The notes: generated from the letters alone by a model not told the origin. 64,000 nucleotides of DNA from Marinobacterium ramblicola (GCF_019084545.1 NZ_JAHREP010000027.1:1-64000), one strand, 5' to 3'; shown: positions 26,678 through 35,403, numbered from the stretch's first letter. A program made the numbers and translations.

Positions 26678-28999
26678 TCAGCGCGTCAGCTGTTTTTGCA
26701 GCGACTCACCGATCCGTTGTGAAATCTGCAGCGATCTTAACAGCTGTAACAGGTTCTCCTCGATATTGAGCGTGAGATCGATCGGGCGCCCCTGCTGCCA
26801 GTCTGGGTTCTGACCCCGAAGTCGGCTGTTCAGTTCCAGATCGCCGTTGGGCGCATAGTGAACATCCAGATCCAGCTGATCCAGTTGCAGGTTGCTCAGG
26901 GCCGACAGCGCGAGTTGCAGGCCCGGGTTGGATTGTGCCGCCAGCTCCAGCTCGGCGCTGGGTTGATAACGGATCCAGCCGGGAGTATCGCTGCTGATAT
27001 GACCCGCGCGGATCTCGATATCCCGGCCCTCTATCCTGATCGGCAGCCTTCCGCTGAGCGCGGTTTCGCCGGTCAAACCCGGCTGCTGGTACAGGCGCAA
27101 TGCCTCGCTGAGCTGAATCTGCTCCAGCGTCGCGGTGGTTGTGAAATTGGGGGCTGTCGGGTCGAAGGTGATGGTCGGCAGCTCGATCCGTCCGCCCAGC
27201 AGGTTCAGTGTCAGTGGTTGTGTCGTCAACTGCGAGTTGCCGGCCCGATTCTGTCGATAGGCATAGGCAAGTCGTATATCGCTGATATCGATTCCGGTAC
27301 GTACCTGGTCTGTATGCAATACGCCGCTGGAACTTAGGCTGCCGTCGGGCCGGTAGTGCAGGTCGAGATCGGCATCAAGGCCGTTGGCCTCGATATGGTC
27401 TGCCCAGGTCAGATCGGTGCTGCGCAGGGCAACCTCTGCCGACAGCGCCGCGTTGCCTGGGGAGGGGCCGGCCAGATGACCGTTGAGTCTGAGCTCGCCG
27501 CGATTGAGAATCAGATCGGATGGCCACTGTGCCAGCCATTGTCGAAGCATGGGCTGCAGGCTGGGCAGATTCAACGGGGCTGCATGCCAGTCGGCGCGGA
27601 AATCGGTATCGGTGAGCCGCCAGTCGGCGTTCAGCTCGATCTGTGGTGAGCGGGCCCGCAGTTGCAGGGTGCCGTGTGTCCTTTCGGGTTGCCATTGACC
27701 ATGCAGTTGAACGGCGCTGCTCGGCAGGCTTTTGTTGGTTACGGCCAGATCCAGCTTCTCGCCGTTGAGCTGGAACTGCACGGCAAGTGGCTCGGGTTGG
27801 AGCTCCAGCCGGGCGGTAAGCGGCGATAGCGAGACCGAGTCCAGTCCATCCAGCGCTACACCCTTGGGCGTAATCTGCAGCTGGATCGGACCAGGCGCGG
27901 GGCGGGATTCGCCAAGCCTGTGGGTCAGTTTGAAAGGCTGCTTGAGTTGCAGGCCGACATCCTGCACCGACCAGCCGGGGCCGTGCAGTCCGGACAGATC
28001 GAGTCCACTGCCGGGCAGAATCTGCAGTTGCAGTTCGGATTGGGCCAGGCTGGCGTGGGTGGCCAGTTGCAGATCCGTACTTGCGGCTTTGAACTCATCG
28101 ACTGCTACAGCGCCGCTGCGCAGATCCAGGTTGGCGGTAAGCTCCGCCGAGATCGCCCGAATAAGTTGCTCACTATCCAGTGGCAGTTGCGCCGGCCAGG
28201 CTGTCGTCAGTTTCGTATTCAGGCGCCCTTCGGTCAGGCTGATGGGGGTGTCCGGGATCAGGGTGTGCAGCCATTGTTGCAGCGGGAGCAGTTCGATTTC
28301 ACTGCTCAGCGACGCGCCCCATTCATCCCCCTCCGTATTCAGTTCGCCGCTGACCCGGACCATGGGGCGGTTGTCGCGCAGCAGGGCCAGCTCCAGCTGT
28401 CGATCGGCGTGGAGGAGCAGATCCAGGTAGACCGGTGCCAGCGTTTCCTGCTGTTGCGGTGTAACCTCCAGCCGCAGGCGACTGAGCAGCAGCTGGCGGG
28501 TGAGGTCGATATTGCCCTGCGCTTTAAGGCTGGGCTGGTCAGGCGCCCGGTAGTCGATGCTGACTTCGCCGAGCACCAGGCGCCGGGCCGGTGCATACTG
28601 GAACAGCAGTGCCGGCGGCACCTGGTTGAGATCGAAACTGTCGCGGGCACTGGTCTCTATTCTGGCTTCGATACTGCGCTCGGCGGTGATCCCGATCTGC
28701 ATGCGCGGAATGCGGATCTCGCTGATTTCGCGGTTCAGCAACAACCGGCCGGGATCGAACAGGATGTGGATGTTGCGTGCATTCAGGCTGATCTGGCGCT
28801 CGTCGCCGCGCTGGGTCAGCGACAGCGAGGGGATCAGGAGCTCATTCCAGCCGGGGTGACTGAGCTCTATCCGGGGTTCATGAAAGCCCTGCTCGCTAAG
28901 CCACTGTTCGATCAACGAGCGGGCAACGTAGGGCAGGGCCGTATAAAGCACAAGGAGCAGCAGGGGGACGGGTAGCAGCCACCACAGCAGTTTTCGCAT
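26678..28999 (-). CDS. ydbH: YdbH-like AsmA-type inner-membrane-anchored protein
   Basis: 773-aa protein with one N-terminal membrane anchor (LLWWLLPVPLLLLVLYTALPY) and a long periplasmic beta-rich body with repeated alternating hydrophobic strands. This is the layout of AsmA/TamB-like lipid-transfer bridges. The C-terminal part (about 545-740) matches the YdbH dicarboxylate-type domain family (HTDQVRTGIDISDIRLAY and LLGGRIELPTITFD). In E. coli YdbH, TamB and YhdP share phospholipid transport to the outer membrane. It is slightly shorter than E. coli YdbH (about 880 aa). Heads a run of ynbE, ydbL and an LpxR-type gene, all concerning the outer membrane. Confidence 0.92.
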   Translation of the reverse strand: MRKLLWWLLPVPLLLLVLYTALPYVARSLIEQWLSEQGFHEPRIELSHPGWNELLIPSLSLTQRGDERQISLNARNIHILFDPGRLLLNREISEIRIPRMQIGITAERSIEARIETSARDSFDLNQVPPALLFQYAPARRLVLGEVSIDYRAPDQPSLKAQGNIDLTRQLLLSRLRLEVTPQQQETLAPVYLDLLLHADRQLELALLRDNRPMVRVSGELNTEGDEWGASLSSEIELLPLQQWLHTLIPDTPISLTEGRLNTKLTTAWPAQLPLDSEQLIRAISAELTANLDLRSGAVAVDEFKAASTDLQLATHASLAQSELQLQILPGSGLDLSGLHGPGWSVQDVGLQLKQPFKLTHRLGESRPAPGPIQLQITPKGVALDGLDSVSLSPLTARLELQPEPLAVQFQLNGEKLDLAVTNKSLPSSAVQLHGQWQPERTHGTLQLRARSPQIELNADWRLTDTDFRADWHAAPLNLPSLQPMLRQWLAQWPSDLILNRGELRLNGHLAGPSPGNAALSAEVALRSTDLTWADHIEANGLDADLDLHYRPDGSLSSSGVLHTDQVRTGIDISDIRLAYAYRQNRAGNSQLTTQPLTLNLLGGRIELPTITFDPTAPNFTTTATLEQIQLSEALRLYQQPGLTGETALSGRLPIRIEGRDIEIRAGHISSDTPGWIRYQPSAELELAAQSNPGLQLALSALSNLQLDQLDLDVHYAPNGDLELNSRLRGQNPDWQQGRPIDLTLNIEENLLQLLRSLQISQRIGESLQKQLTR

Positions 29000-29020
29000 C
29001 TCGTCTCCCTGTAGTCGGTA

Positions 29021-29662
29021 TCAATCCTTTTTGCGTACCACGTTCAGACCGTCGCGCAGGGTCAGGAACACGTTCTCCACCTCCGGATCGGCCGCGATTC
29101 GGCGGTTGGTCTCCACCAGAATATCGTCGATCTCCGACTCGGGCTGCAACACCTTGCCGGACCAGAGCACATTGTCGAGCACGATCAGCCCGCCCGGCCG
29201 GGTCATCTCTTTGACCCGCTCATAGTAGTTAAGATAGTTGCGTTTGTCGGCGTCGATAAAGGTGAAATCGAGCGTCATGTCCAGTTTCTCGATCGTCTCC
29301 AGGGCGCGGCCGAAGATCACCTCGATCTTGTGACCATGCTCGCTGCGGTCGAAAAAGCCCTGGGCGAATTCGATGGCTCGGGGGTTGGTTTCGCAGCAGA
29401 CCAGGCGACCGTCCTCAGGCATCCCCTCGGCGATGGACAGTGCCGAATAGCCGGTGAACATGCCGATCTCCAGCGCCTGTTTCGGCCTGACCATCGCCGA
29501 GAGCAGCTTCAACGTACGTCCCACCAGACGGCCGGAGAGCTTCTGCGGCCAACCCATATTCAGGTTGGTCTGGTCGATCAGTTCCTGCAGCAGCGGCGGT
29601 TCGGCACTGGTTTGCAGGTAGGCGTAGTCTTCGATGGCTTCATCAACGAGAAATTCGGGCAT
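29021..29662 (-). CDS. SAM-dependent O-methyltransferase
   Basis: 213-aa class I methyltransferase of the catechol/caffeoyl-CoA type. SAM motif I reads ALEIGMFTGYSALSIAEGM, and metal-site Asp residues appear in LDFTFIDADKRNYLNYYE and IVLDNVLWSGKV. The substrate is unknown. It ends 21 bp before ydbH and could be read together with it. Confidence 0.88.
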   Translation of the reverse strand: MPEFLVDEAIEDYAYLQTSAEPPLLQELIDQTNLNMGWPQKLSGRLVGRTLKLLSAMVRPKQALEIGMFTGYSALSIAEGMPEDGRLVCCETNPRAIEFAQGFFDRSEHGHKIEVIFGRALETIEKLDMTLDFTFIDADKRNYLNYYERVKEMTRPGGLIVLDNVLWSGKVLQPESEIDDILVETNRRIAADPEVENVFLTLRDGLNVVRKKD

Positions 29663-29809
29663 AGGGATGAACGCTAATAGTGGTGATTGAAAGGGCTCGT
29701 GAATTCAAGGCGCCAGTTTACCATTTTTCGCGCCGGATCCGGTGCCTGCTGAAATATCATCTGTTGCTTTCTGCCGTTACAATTGGCGATTCACACACAA
29801 GGAGGCGCT

Positions 29810-30163
29810 ATGGCCGAACCACTCTACATCTTTCTTTTCGCGGGAATCGTATCGATGTCCGTAGCGCTCAGCGCGGGAGCCCTGAACAAACTGGCGCTGG
29901 AAAAACGGCCTGCGTTCATGCAGAAACCGAATGGGCAGATTACGGTGATCATGGCGGGTAATTTCGGCGCGCTCACCCTGCTGGGTGCGATGGCGTTCGG
30001 CTTTCTGAAACTGCACTGGTGGATACCGCTTTCCTGCATGTTTATCACCTTCCCGATCGTGCATCTGTTGATCTTTCAACGCCTGCTTGGCGATTTCAAG
30101 ACGCTGATCCTGATGCTGCCGTTGACGCTGCTGGCAGCGGTATCACTCTACTATTACTGGTAA
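29810..30163 (+). CDS. Small membrane protein, unknown function
   Basis: 117-aa protein with about four hydrophobic segments (YIFLFAGIVSMSVALSAGAL, VIMAGNFGALTLLGAMAFG, WWIPLSCMFITFPIVHLLIF and TLILMLPLTLLAAVSLYYYW). ATG 29810 has a strong AAGGAGG 5 bases upstream; the frame extends nine codons further without another site. I do not recognise the family. It is followed 16 bp later by the ChaC-like gene and probably shares its transcript. Confidence 0.8.
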   Translation: MAEPLYIFLFAGIVSMSVALSAGALNKLALEKRPAFMQKPNGQITVIMAGNFGALTLLGAMAFGFLKLHWWIPLSCMFITFPIVHLLIFQRLLGDFKTLILMLPLTLLAAVSLYYYW

Positions 30164-30179
30164 TGGCGGGAGGAGTAGG

Positions 30180-30806
30180 ATGATCTCGGTAGTCGGTTTC
30201 GGATCACTGCTGTCGGAACGTTCGGCGCGGGATACGGTTCCGGGTTTGCAAAGCTACCGTTTGGTCAGGGTGCCCGGTTACCGCCGCATCTTCAATAAAG
30301 TGGGGATAGTGTTTATCGCCGGTCATGGGCAACCCGCCAATAGTCTTGAGGTCTCCTCCTGTTCCACCGAACCCTGTTCGCAGACATCGATCATCGCCGC
30401 CCAGTTCGAGTGCCCGGTCGATCAGTTCACCGAACTGTACGAGCGCGAGCATCGCTATCGCTGGATCGAGGTCCTGCCCATCGATCTGGAGGGGCGGCCG
30501 CAGATTCCGGCGCGCATGTGCACCGGATACAGCGATCTCGAGTACCGCTTGAATAAGTGCATAACCGACGATGAGTACCATGAGCGGGTAGGGCGTCACT
30601 ACCGGGGGGAGATCTGGCGCGATGATATCTTGCCTTTCCCACGCTACCTGAAGTTTTGCCTCGTCTCCGCCGCGGCCCATGGCGATGAGGTGCTGGATAA
30701 CTTTCTCGATACCAGTTTCCTGGCGGATGGACGCACCCCTATACGCGATTACCTGATCGCCAGGCCTGAGCTGGTGCCATCCTCACTGCGGGAGCACATC
30801 ACCTGA
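30180..30806 (+). CDS. Gamma-glutamylcyclotransferase-like protein
   Basis: 208-aa protein with the GGCT fold start VVGFGSLLSERSARDT, comparable to the YGSL-x-x-x-x substrate loop, and RVPGYRRIFNK. A candidate catalytic Glu lies in LYEREHRYRW. Members release 5-oxoproline from gamma-glutamyl compounds (ChaC acts on glutathione), but this sequence is divergent and the substrate is unproven. AGGAGTAGG precedes the ATG. Confidence 0.75.
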   Translation: MISVVGFGSLLSERSARDTVPGLQSYRLVRVPGYRRIFNKVGIVFIAGHGQPANSLEVSSCSTEPCSQTSIIAAQFECPVDQFTELYEREHRYRWIEVLPIDLEGRPQIPARMCTGYSDLEYRLNKCITDDEYHERVGRHYRGEIWRDDILPFPRYLKFCLVSAAAHGDEVLDNFLDTSFLADGRTPIRDYLIARPELVPSSLREHIT

Positions 30807-30830
30807 TCGGCGCTTTAATATCTTCTTAAG

Positions 30831-31079
30831 GCGGCACAGGCATATCTCTCACTCGCCATTCTGCTGCAGGCGTTCATCAGTGCGGAGCAGTTGGATCTGG
30901 TCTGGGCCAGTTGGCTTTACGCAGAGCTGCAACCCTTTGGCGGAACCCAGGCCTACGTGCCGCTGGTGCAGCAGTTGCGCGGCGCCCATTTTTTCTCTCA
31001 CGACCTGTGGAGTCTCATGCTGTGCTGGTATGCCGTGATGTTGCTGGCCAAGTTGATGCTCCCCGAGCGTAGCGAATAA
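30831..31079 (+). pseudogene. C-terminal remnant of a PAP2-like membrane phosphatase
   Basis: An open frame without a start codon runs from just after a TAA (30828-30830) to a TAA at 31077-31079. It reads AYLSLAILLQAFISAEQ, then WASWLYAELQPFGGTQAY, RGAHFFSHDLWSLMLCWYAV and MLLAKLMLPERSE. The RGAHFFSHDLWS segment resembles the last motif of PAP2-type lipid phosphatases (His nucleophile region), and the hydrophobic ends fit the last helices. The N-terminal two thirds are missing, so I read it as a broken gene. A small real protein starting at TTG 30891 cannot be excluded. Confidence 0.5.
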
Positions 31080-31225
31080 CCTGATCGACCTGACAAACCT
31101 GTTTCGATCCTGAGCTGTTCTCCATCGGTGAACGGCCGCTCTTGCGGCTAGCGAACTCGTCATTTTTATGGATTCGTCGCCCTTGCCTGTGATGACTCTA
31201 AAATCAAAAAACCATCGTGAATTCT

Positions 31226-31351
31226 GGTGATTTATCAAAATCAAATAATGATATTTTTGTGTTTTATCAAAAATCAATTTTGATAATTCGTGTTTTATTC
31301 AAAATTAAATATTGATTTTTGCTTTTTATCGATTCATGAAAGTTTTTTGAT
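31226..31351. repeat. AT-rich array of about four 31-bp dyad repeats
   Basis: Units begin at 31227 (GTGATTTATC), 31259 (GTGTTTTATC), 31290 (GTGTTTTATT) and 31321 (GCTTTTTATC), at spacings of 32, 31 and 31 bp (three helical turns). Unit 2 contains a perfect dyad TATCAAAA-N5-TTTTGATA (31265-31285). Unit 1 has the same with one mismatch (31233-31253) and unit 3 is weaker. Placing dyads on one face of the helix suggests cooperative protein binding upstream of ftsA. Confidence 0.65.
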
Positions 31352-31467
31352 TTTGCTTTTGGTAAGCGGCAAAACTTTTCACATCTACCCGCCTTAGCGG
31401 TTTGAAATAAAACGAATTTCCTCTTTAGTGCGGCAAAAGTCTGCCGATATGACCCATTATGGATTTG

Positions 31468-31496
31468 TTGATTTTTTAAACAGGTCTACGTAATAC
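31468..31496 (+). promoter_or_regulatory. Sigma-70 promoter for ftsA
   Basis: TTGATT (31468-31473), 17-bp spacer, TAATAC (31491-31496). Predicted start near 31503 gives a leader of about 125 bases before ftsA. Confidence 0.6.
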
Positions 31497-31629
31497 TTGC
31501 TCTGCAGACAGCATCAAAAATAGGTTTTCAAGAGTGGCGCGGTTTTTGCTTGGATGACTTTTGAGAGTGAAGGTTTCGGTGCTGCGGTAAGATTTAACCT
31601 GTTAACACAGACAACCGACTCAAACGACT

Positions 31630-32892
31630 ATGGCAATGGCAAATAACATGATTGTGGCGCTCGATATCGGCACATCCAAAGTGGTGTGTTTGGTCGGTGA
31701 AGTGACGCCCGGTGGCGATATCGAGATTGTCGGCTTCAGCTCCCAGTCGTCGCAGGGGCTCAAGCGCGGTGTCGTGGTCAATATCGAGTCGACCGTAGGC
31801 TCCATCCAGCGAGCGGTCGAAGAAGCGGAGTTGATGGCCGGCTGCAAGATCCACTCGGTGACGGTGGGGATCGCCGGTAGCCATATCAGCAGTCTGAACT
31901 CTCACGGTATCGTCGCGGTGCGTGACCGGGAGGTCAATGAGTACGACCTGGAGCGGGTGATCGACGCGGCGCGTGCAGTGGCGATTCCGGCGGATCAGAA
32001 GATTCTGCATATATTGCCGCAGGAGTACCTGATCGATAACCAGGAGGGGATCAGGGAGCCGCTGGGGATGTCCGGTGTGCGCCTGGAGGCGAAAGTGCAT
32101 CTGGTCACCGGGTCGATCAACGCGGTGCAGAATATAGAGAAGTGCATCCGCCGTTGTGGCCTGGAGGTGGATGCGGTGGTGCTGGAGCAGTTGGCCTCCA
32201 GCCAGGCAGTGCTGACCGATGACGAGCGCGACCTCGGGGTCTGCATGGTCGATATAGGCGGGGGTACCACCGATATCGCCATCTACACTCACGGCGCGAT
32301 TCGCCATACGGCGGTGATACCGATCGCCGGTGATCAGGTGACCAACGACATTGCGATGGCGTTGCGGACACCGACGATCAACGCCGAGCAGCTGAAGATC
32401 AAGTACGCCTGTGCGCTGGCGCAGCTGACTCGAGCCGATGAAGTGATCAAGGTGCCGAGTGTCGGTGACCGACCGGCCCGTGATCTGTCCCGGCAGGCGC
32501 TGGCCGAGGTGGTTGAACCGCGATACGAGGAGTTGTTCAACTTGGTTCAGGCGGAGATCCGTCGCTCGGGCTTCGAGGATCTGATCGCCGGTGGCATCGT
32601 CTTGACCGGCGGCACTTCGAAGATGGAGGGGGCCGTCGAGCTCGCCGAAGAGATCTTCCATATGCCGGTGCGTCTGTCGAAGCCGCAGGGCGTCAGAGGC
32701 ATGGAGGATCTGCTCGGTAATCCGATCTATGCCACGGCGATCGGCCTGTTGCACTATGCGCGGCAATCTATAGGCGCGGTGGAACAGGAACCGCTGGCCG
32801 CGCGTCGGCAGCAGCCGGTAGAGGAGCGCAGCAGCTTTCAGTTTCCGGACATGTTCGGACGGATGAAAGCCTGGTTGCAGGGAAACTTTTAG
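31630..32892 (+). CDS. ftsA: Cell division protein FtsA
   Basis: Actin-like protein that ties FtsZ to the membrane, 420 aa. The phosphate loop LDIGTSKVVCLVGEV (about 11-25) and a second loop VDIGGGTTDIAIY are canonical. The C-terminal amphipathic membrane helix (FGRMKAWLQGNF) is intact. Start ATG 31630 gives MAMANNMIVALDIGT, like pseudomonad FtsA, yet no Shine-Dalgarno sequence is visible, in contrast to ftsZ. The gene is not preceded by ftsQ or ddl, as it would be in the standard division cluster. Confidence 0.96.
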   Translation: MAMANNMIVALDIGTSKVVCLVGEVTPGGDIEIVGFSSQSSQGLKRGVVVNIESTVGSIQRAVEEAELMAGCKIHSVTVGIAGSHISSLNSHGIVAVRDREVNEYDLERVIDAARAVAIPADQKILHILPQEYLIDNQEGIREPLGMSGVRLEAKVHLVTGSINAVQNIEKCIRRCGLEVDAVVLEQLASSQAVLTDDERDLGVCMVDIGGGTTDIAIYTHGAIRHTAVIPIAGDQVTNDIAMALRTPTINAEQLKIKYACALAQLTRADEVIKVPSVGDRPARDLSRQALAEVVEPRYEELFNLVQAEIRRSGFEDLIAGGIVLTGGTSKMEGAVELAEEIFHMPVRLSKPQGVRGMEDLLGNPIYATAIGLLHYARQSIGAVEQEPLAARRQQPVEERSSFQFPDMFGRMKAWLQGNF

Positions 32893-32921
32893 TCGCGCAG
32901 CCGCCTTTCTGGGCTTCGCGA

Positions 32922-32952
32922 GTATCGGATCGAGCAGTGACGCATCCGATAC
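32922..32952 (+). other. Stem-loop between ftsA and ftsZ
   Basis: GTATCGGAT (32922-32930) and ATCCGATAC (32944-32952) form a perfect 9-bp stem with a 13-nt loop. It is followed by ACAAAAATG, not a T-run, so it is not a simple terminator. It may be an RNA-processing or stability element setting the FtsA to FtsZ ratio. Confidence 0.5.
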
Positions 32953-33026
32953 AACAAAAATGAGTAGATGCAGAATCAACCCGACGCCAGATCGGGGCAT
33001 GCAAAAACCTGGAAGGAGACGCAGAG

Positions 33027-34211
33027 ATGTTTGAACTGATTGATAGCGTACCGCAGAGTGCAGTTATCAAGGTTGTCGGTGTTGGCGGTGGCGGCGGTAA
33101 TGCCGTCGACCATATGGTGAGCTCCGAAGTTGAAGGGGTGGAGTTCATCTGTGCCAACACCGATGCGCAGGCGCTGGGCAAGATGGCGGCCCGCACCGTG
33201 CTGCATATCGGTGGCGAGTTGACCAAGGGACTGGGCGCCGGAGCGAATCCGGAGGTGGGCCGTTCGGCGGCGCTGGAGGATCGTGACCGTATCGCCGAGG
33301 CGCTCGCCGGCGCCGACATGGTGTTCATCACCGCCGGCATGGGCGGTGGTACCGGTACCGGCGCGGCGCCTATCGTGGCCGAAGTGGCGCGCGAGATGGG
33401 TATCCTGACCGTGGCGGTGGTCACCCGCCCGTTCCCGTTCGAGGGGCGCAAGCGGATGAAGGTCGCGGATCAGGGGATTCGTGAGCTGCAGGAGAGTGTC
33501 GACTCGCTGATCATCATCCCGAACGAAAAGCTGTTGCCGGTTCTGGGCAAGAATTGCAGCCTGATCCAGGCCTTCAGCACCGCCAATGACGTATTGAAAG
33601 GCGCTGTGCAGGGGATCGCCGACCTGATCATCCGTCCGGGTATGATCAACGTCGACTTCGCCGACGTACGTACCGTGATGTCCGAGATGGGCATGGCGAT
33701 GATGGGTACCGGTCGCGCCAAGGGCGACAACCGCGCGCAGGAAGCTACCCAGGCGGCGATCAACAGCCCGCTGCTGGAGGATGTGGATCTCAAGGGTGCC
33801 AGCGGCATCCTGGTCAACATCACCGCCGGCATGGATCTGGGGCTTGGCGAGTTCTCCGAGATCGGTGATCTGGTCGAGGAGTATGCCTCCGAAAACGCGA
33901 CTATCGTGGTGGGTACCGTTATCGATCCCGATATGAGCGAAGAGATCAAGGTAACGGTTGTGGCGACCGGTCTGGCGAAGGCCGAGAGCCAGGCGGTTCG
34001 CGTTGCCAACGGTGGTACGGCGACCACGACGACCCGGGTGGCCAAGAATGTCACCACCGACTTTGCGCAGATGGAGCTGCCGACGGTGATGCGTAATCGC
34101 CAGAGTGAGGAGCGTGCCGTAAAGCCGGAGCCGACCGAGATGAAGCGTACCGGTACCGACGATATGGACTTCCTGGATATTCCCGCCTTCCTGCGTCGAC
34201 AGGCGGACTGA
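33027..34211 (+). CDS. ftsZ: Cell division protein FtsZ
   Basis: Tubulin-like GTPase forming the Z ring, 394 aa. The GTP loop GGGTGTG is at 106-112 and the T7 catalytic loop NVDFADV at 208-214. The C-terminal peptide [11 protein letters not shown], which binds FtsA and ZipA, is essentially the E. coli one. AAGGAG lies 8 bases before ATG 33027. Length and motifs indicate a fully functional protein. lpxC, the usual downstream neighbour, is absent; a strong terminator follows instead. Confidence 0.98.
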   Translation: MFELIDSVPQSAVIKVVGVGGGGGNAVDHMVSSEVEGVEFICANTDAQALGKMAARTVLHIGGELTKGLGAGANPEVGRSAALEDRDRIAEALAGADMVFITAGMGGGTGTGAAPIVAEVAREMGILTVAVVTRPFPFEGRKRMKVADQGIRELQESVDSLIIIPNEKLLPVLGKNCSLIQAFSTANDVLKGAVQGIADLIIRPGMINVDFADVRTVMSEMGMAMMGTGRAKGDNRAQEATQAAINSPLLEDVDLKGASGILVNITAGMDLGLGEFSEIGDLVEEYASENATIVVGTVIDPDMSEEIKVTVVATGLAKAESQAVRVANGGTATTTTRVAKNVTTDFAQMELPTVMRNRQSEERAVKPEPTEMKRTGTDDMDFLDIPAFLRRQAD

Positions 34212-34263
34212 TACTTCGCTGGAAAGAAGCGTAACCGAAACGGTTTACTAACCGTCCAGGTTT

Positions 34264-34299
34264 CCCGCCTGAGTTCTGCATTTCTCAGGCGGGTTTTTT
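34264..34299 (+). terminator. Strong terminator after ftsZ
   Basis: CCCGCCTGAG (34264-34273) and CTCAGGCGGG (34284-34293) form a perfect 10-bp stem with a 10-nt loop, then TTTTTT. The right arm and T-run also encode the last codons (KTKKPA, stop) of the convergent GNAT-C39 gene. Confidence 0.92.
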
Positions 34300-35403
34300 C
34301 GTTTTGCCCGTCAGCAGAAGCGTTGCGCGAAGTCGGCTGCGGCCGAAGCGCGCCATCGCCTGAAACTCCTCCAGCCCCACCGGAACATCGATGTAGTCGG
34401 TCTCGCTATGCCAGGGATCGCGATCGAAGTCCGGATCACTGATATACACATGACGTGTATCCGCCGACCCGATCACCACCCAGTGGGGCGCCTTGTTGCG
34501 GTTGAGTCGCCAGGTGCTGATCAGTGTGACCGCCACGGCACCCTGCTGTAGCCGACTGATCAGCGTATTGAGATCCAGCTCGGCATTGATCAGCCTGATA
34601 TCGCTATTCGCTATCTGTTGCAGGTAGTCATCATGCACCAGCTCGATGACGCTCTTTTTCTGCGGATCGCGCACGCTATCGATAAACGGGGTGTTGGCCG
34701 GCGTGACGTACAGGCTGACATCGAACCCGCGCTGCCAGGCGCTGAGTGCCAGGCCATGGGGGGAGCAGCCGCCGTGCCCGGAGGTCATGTAGATGGTGGT
34801 GGATTCCCGCCAGATCCGCAGCTCCTCCATGCGCGTCATCGTGCGTTGCGGATCCAGACGCTTCATCGCCATCATCAGGCTCGCCGGTCCACAGGTAAAC
34901 GGGGTGCTCTGCTCGTAGTAGTCGGTACGCGGGTGGGGGCGCTGTACCCGGCGGCGGATGGTTTTTTCCATCCGCCAGGCGTCACTGCCATCTTCGTAAT
35001 ACTCGGGTATCTGGCCGAAACGATGGTAACCGCTGCGCTCATACAGACGGATGGCGCTTTGATTGTTTACGCTTACCTCCAGGCGCATGAAGGCGCTCTC
35101 GCGCCCTATCGCCTGCTGCTCGGCAGCCTCCAGCAGGCGGGACGACACCCCTTGGCCGCGCCACTCGGGCGTTACCGCAATCGAGTAGAGTCGCGCCAGG
35201 TTGGTGCCGGAGCGGTAGAGCACCAGTGCATAGCCTCCGATCAGTTCGCCCTGCTCGGCCAGGATCAGGTCGGCGTGGTCGGATCTCAGCATATGGCTGA
35301 AGTTGCGCCGGGACAGGCGATCCCCGTTGAAACAGGCCCGTTCAAGTTGGCAGAGTCGGTCCAGATCGCTGCGTTGTGCCGGGCGTATCAGAATAGTATC
35401 CAT
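34285..35403 (-). CDS. GNAT acetyltransferase fused to C39-like peptidase
   Basis: Two-domain enzyme, 372 aa. Residues 1-145 are a RimI-like GNAT domain with the acetyl-CoA loop RGQGVSS (82-88) and NNQSAIRLYERSGYHRFG. Residues 155-365 are a papain-fold C39-like peptidase with Q165, Cys 171 (TPFTCGPAS), His 307 (PHWVV) and Asp 323 (SDPD) as a likely catalytic set. No signal peptide or transporter domain is present, unlike bacteriocin-export C39 proteins. It is divergent from a RimK-like ligase gene, a pairing that recurs in Proteobacteria. Together they suggest ligation, acetylation and trimming of a peptide or amide substrate, which is unknown. Confidence 0.85.
   Translation of the reverse strand: MDTILIRPAQRSDLDRLCQLERACFNGDRLSRRNFSHMLRSDHADLILAEQGELIGGYALVLYRSGTNLARLYSIAVTPEWRGQGVSSRLLEAAEQQAIGRESAFMRLEVSVNNQSAIRLYERSGYHRFGQIPEYYEDGSDAWRMEKTIRRRVQRPHPRTDYYEQSTPFTCGPASLMMAMKRLDPQRTMTRMEELRIWRESTTIYMTSGHGGCSPHGLALSAWQRGFDVSLYVTPANTPFIDSVRDPQKKSVIELVHDDYLQQIANSDIRLINAELDLNTLISRLQQGAVAVTLISTWRLNRNKAPHWVVIGSADTRHVYISDPDFDRDPWHSETDYIDVPVGLEEFQAMARFGRSRLRATLLLTGKTKKPA

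Larger units (their letters stand above)
30807..31629. other. Long gene-poor gap before ftsA
   Basis: This 820-bp stretch holds a gene remnant (30831-31079), a small hairpin GCCGC/GCGGC at 31135-31148, an AT-rich island with repeated dyads (31226-31351) and a good sigma-70 promoter (31468-31496). A 142-codon antisense frame at 30849-31277 is a shadow of the remnant. AT content is far above the rest of the window, suggesting a regulatory or acquired segment. Confidence 0.7.

Noticed and set aside
30849-31277. 142-codon minus-strand frame in the ftsA gap
   Set aside because: It crosses the AT-rich array and the PAP2-like remnant, has no ribosome site and no recognisable domain.
31226-31351. 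31-bp spacing suggesting a CRISPR array
   Set aside because: The units are contiguous, degenerate and internally dyadic; there are no unique spacers and no cas genes.
31594-33000. 468-codon antisense frame across ftsA
   Set aside because: It is a shadow of ftsA caused by GC-rich third positions; the + strand protein is unmistakable.
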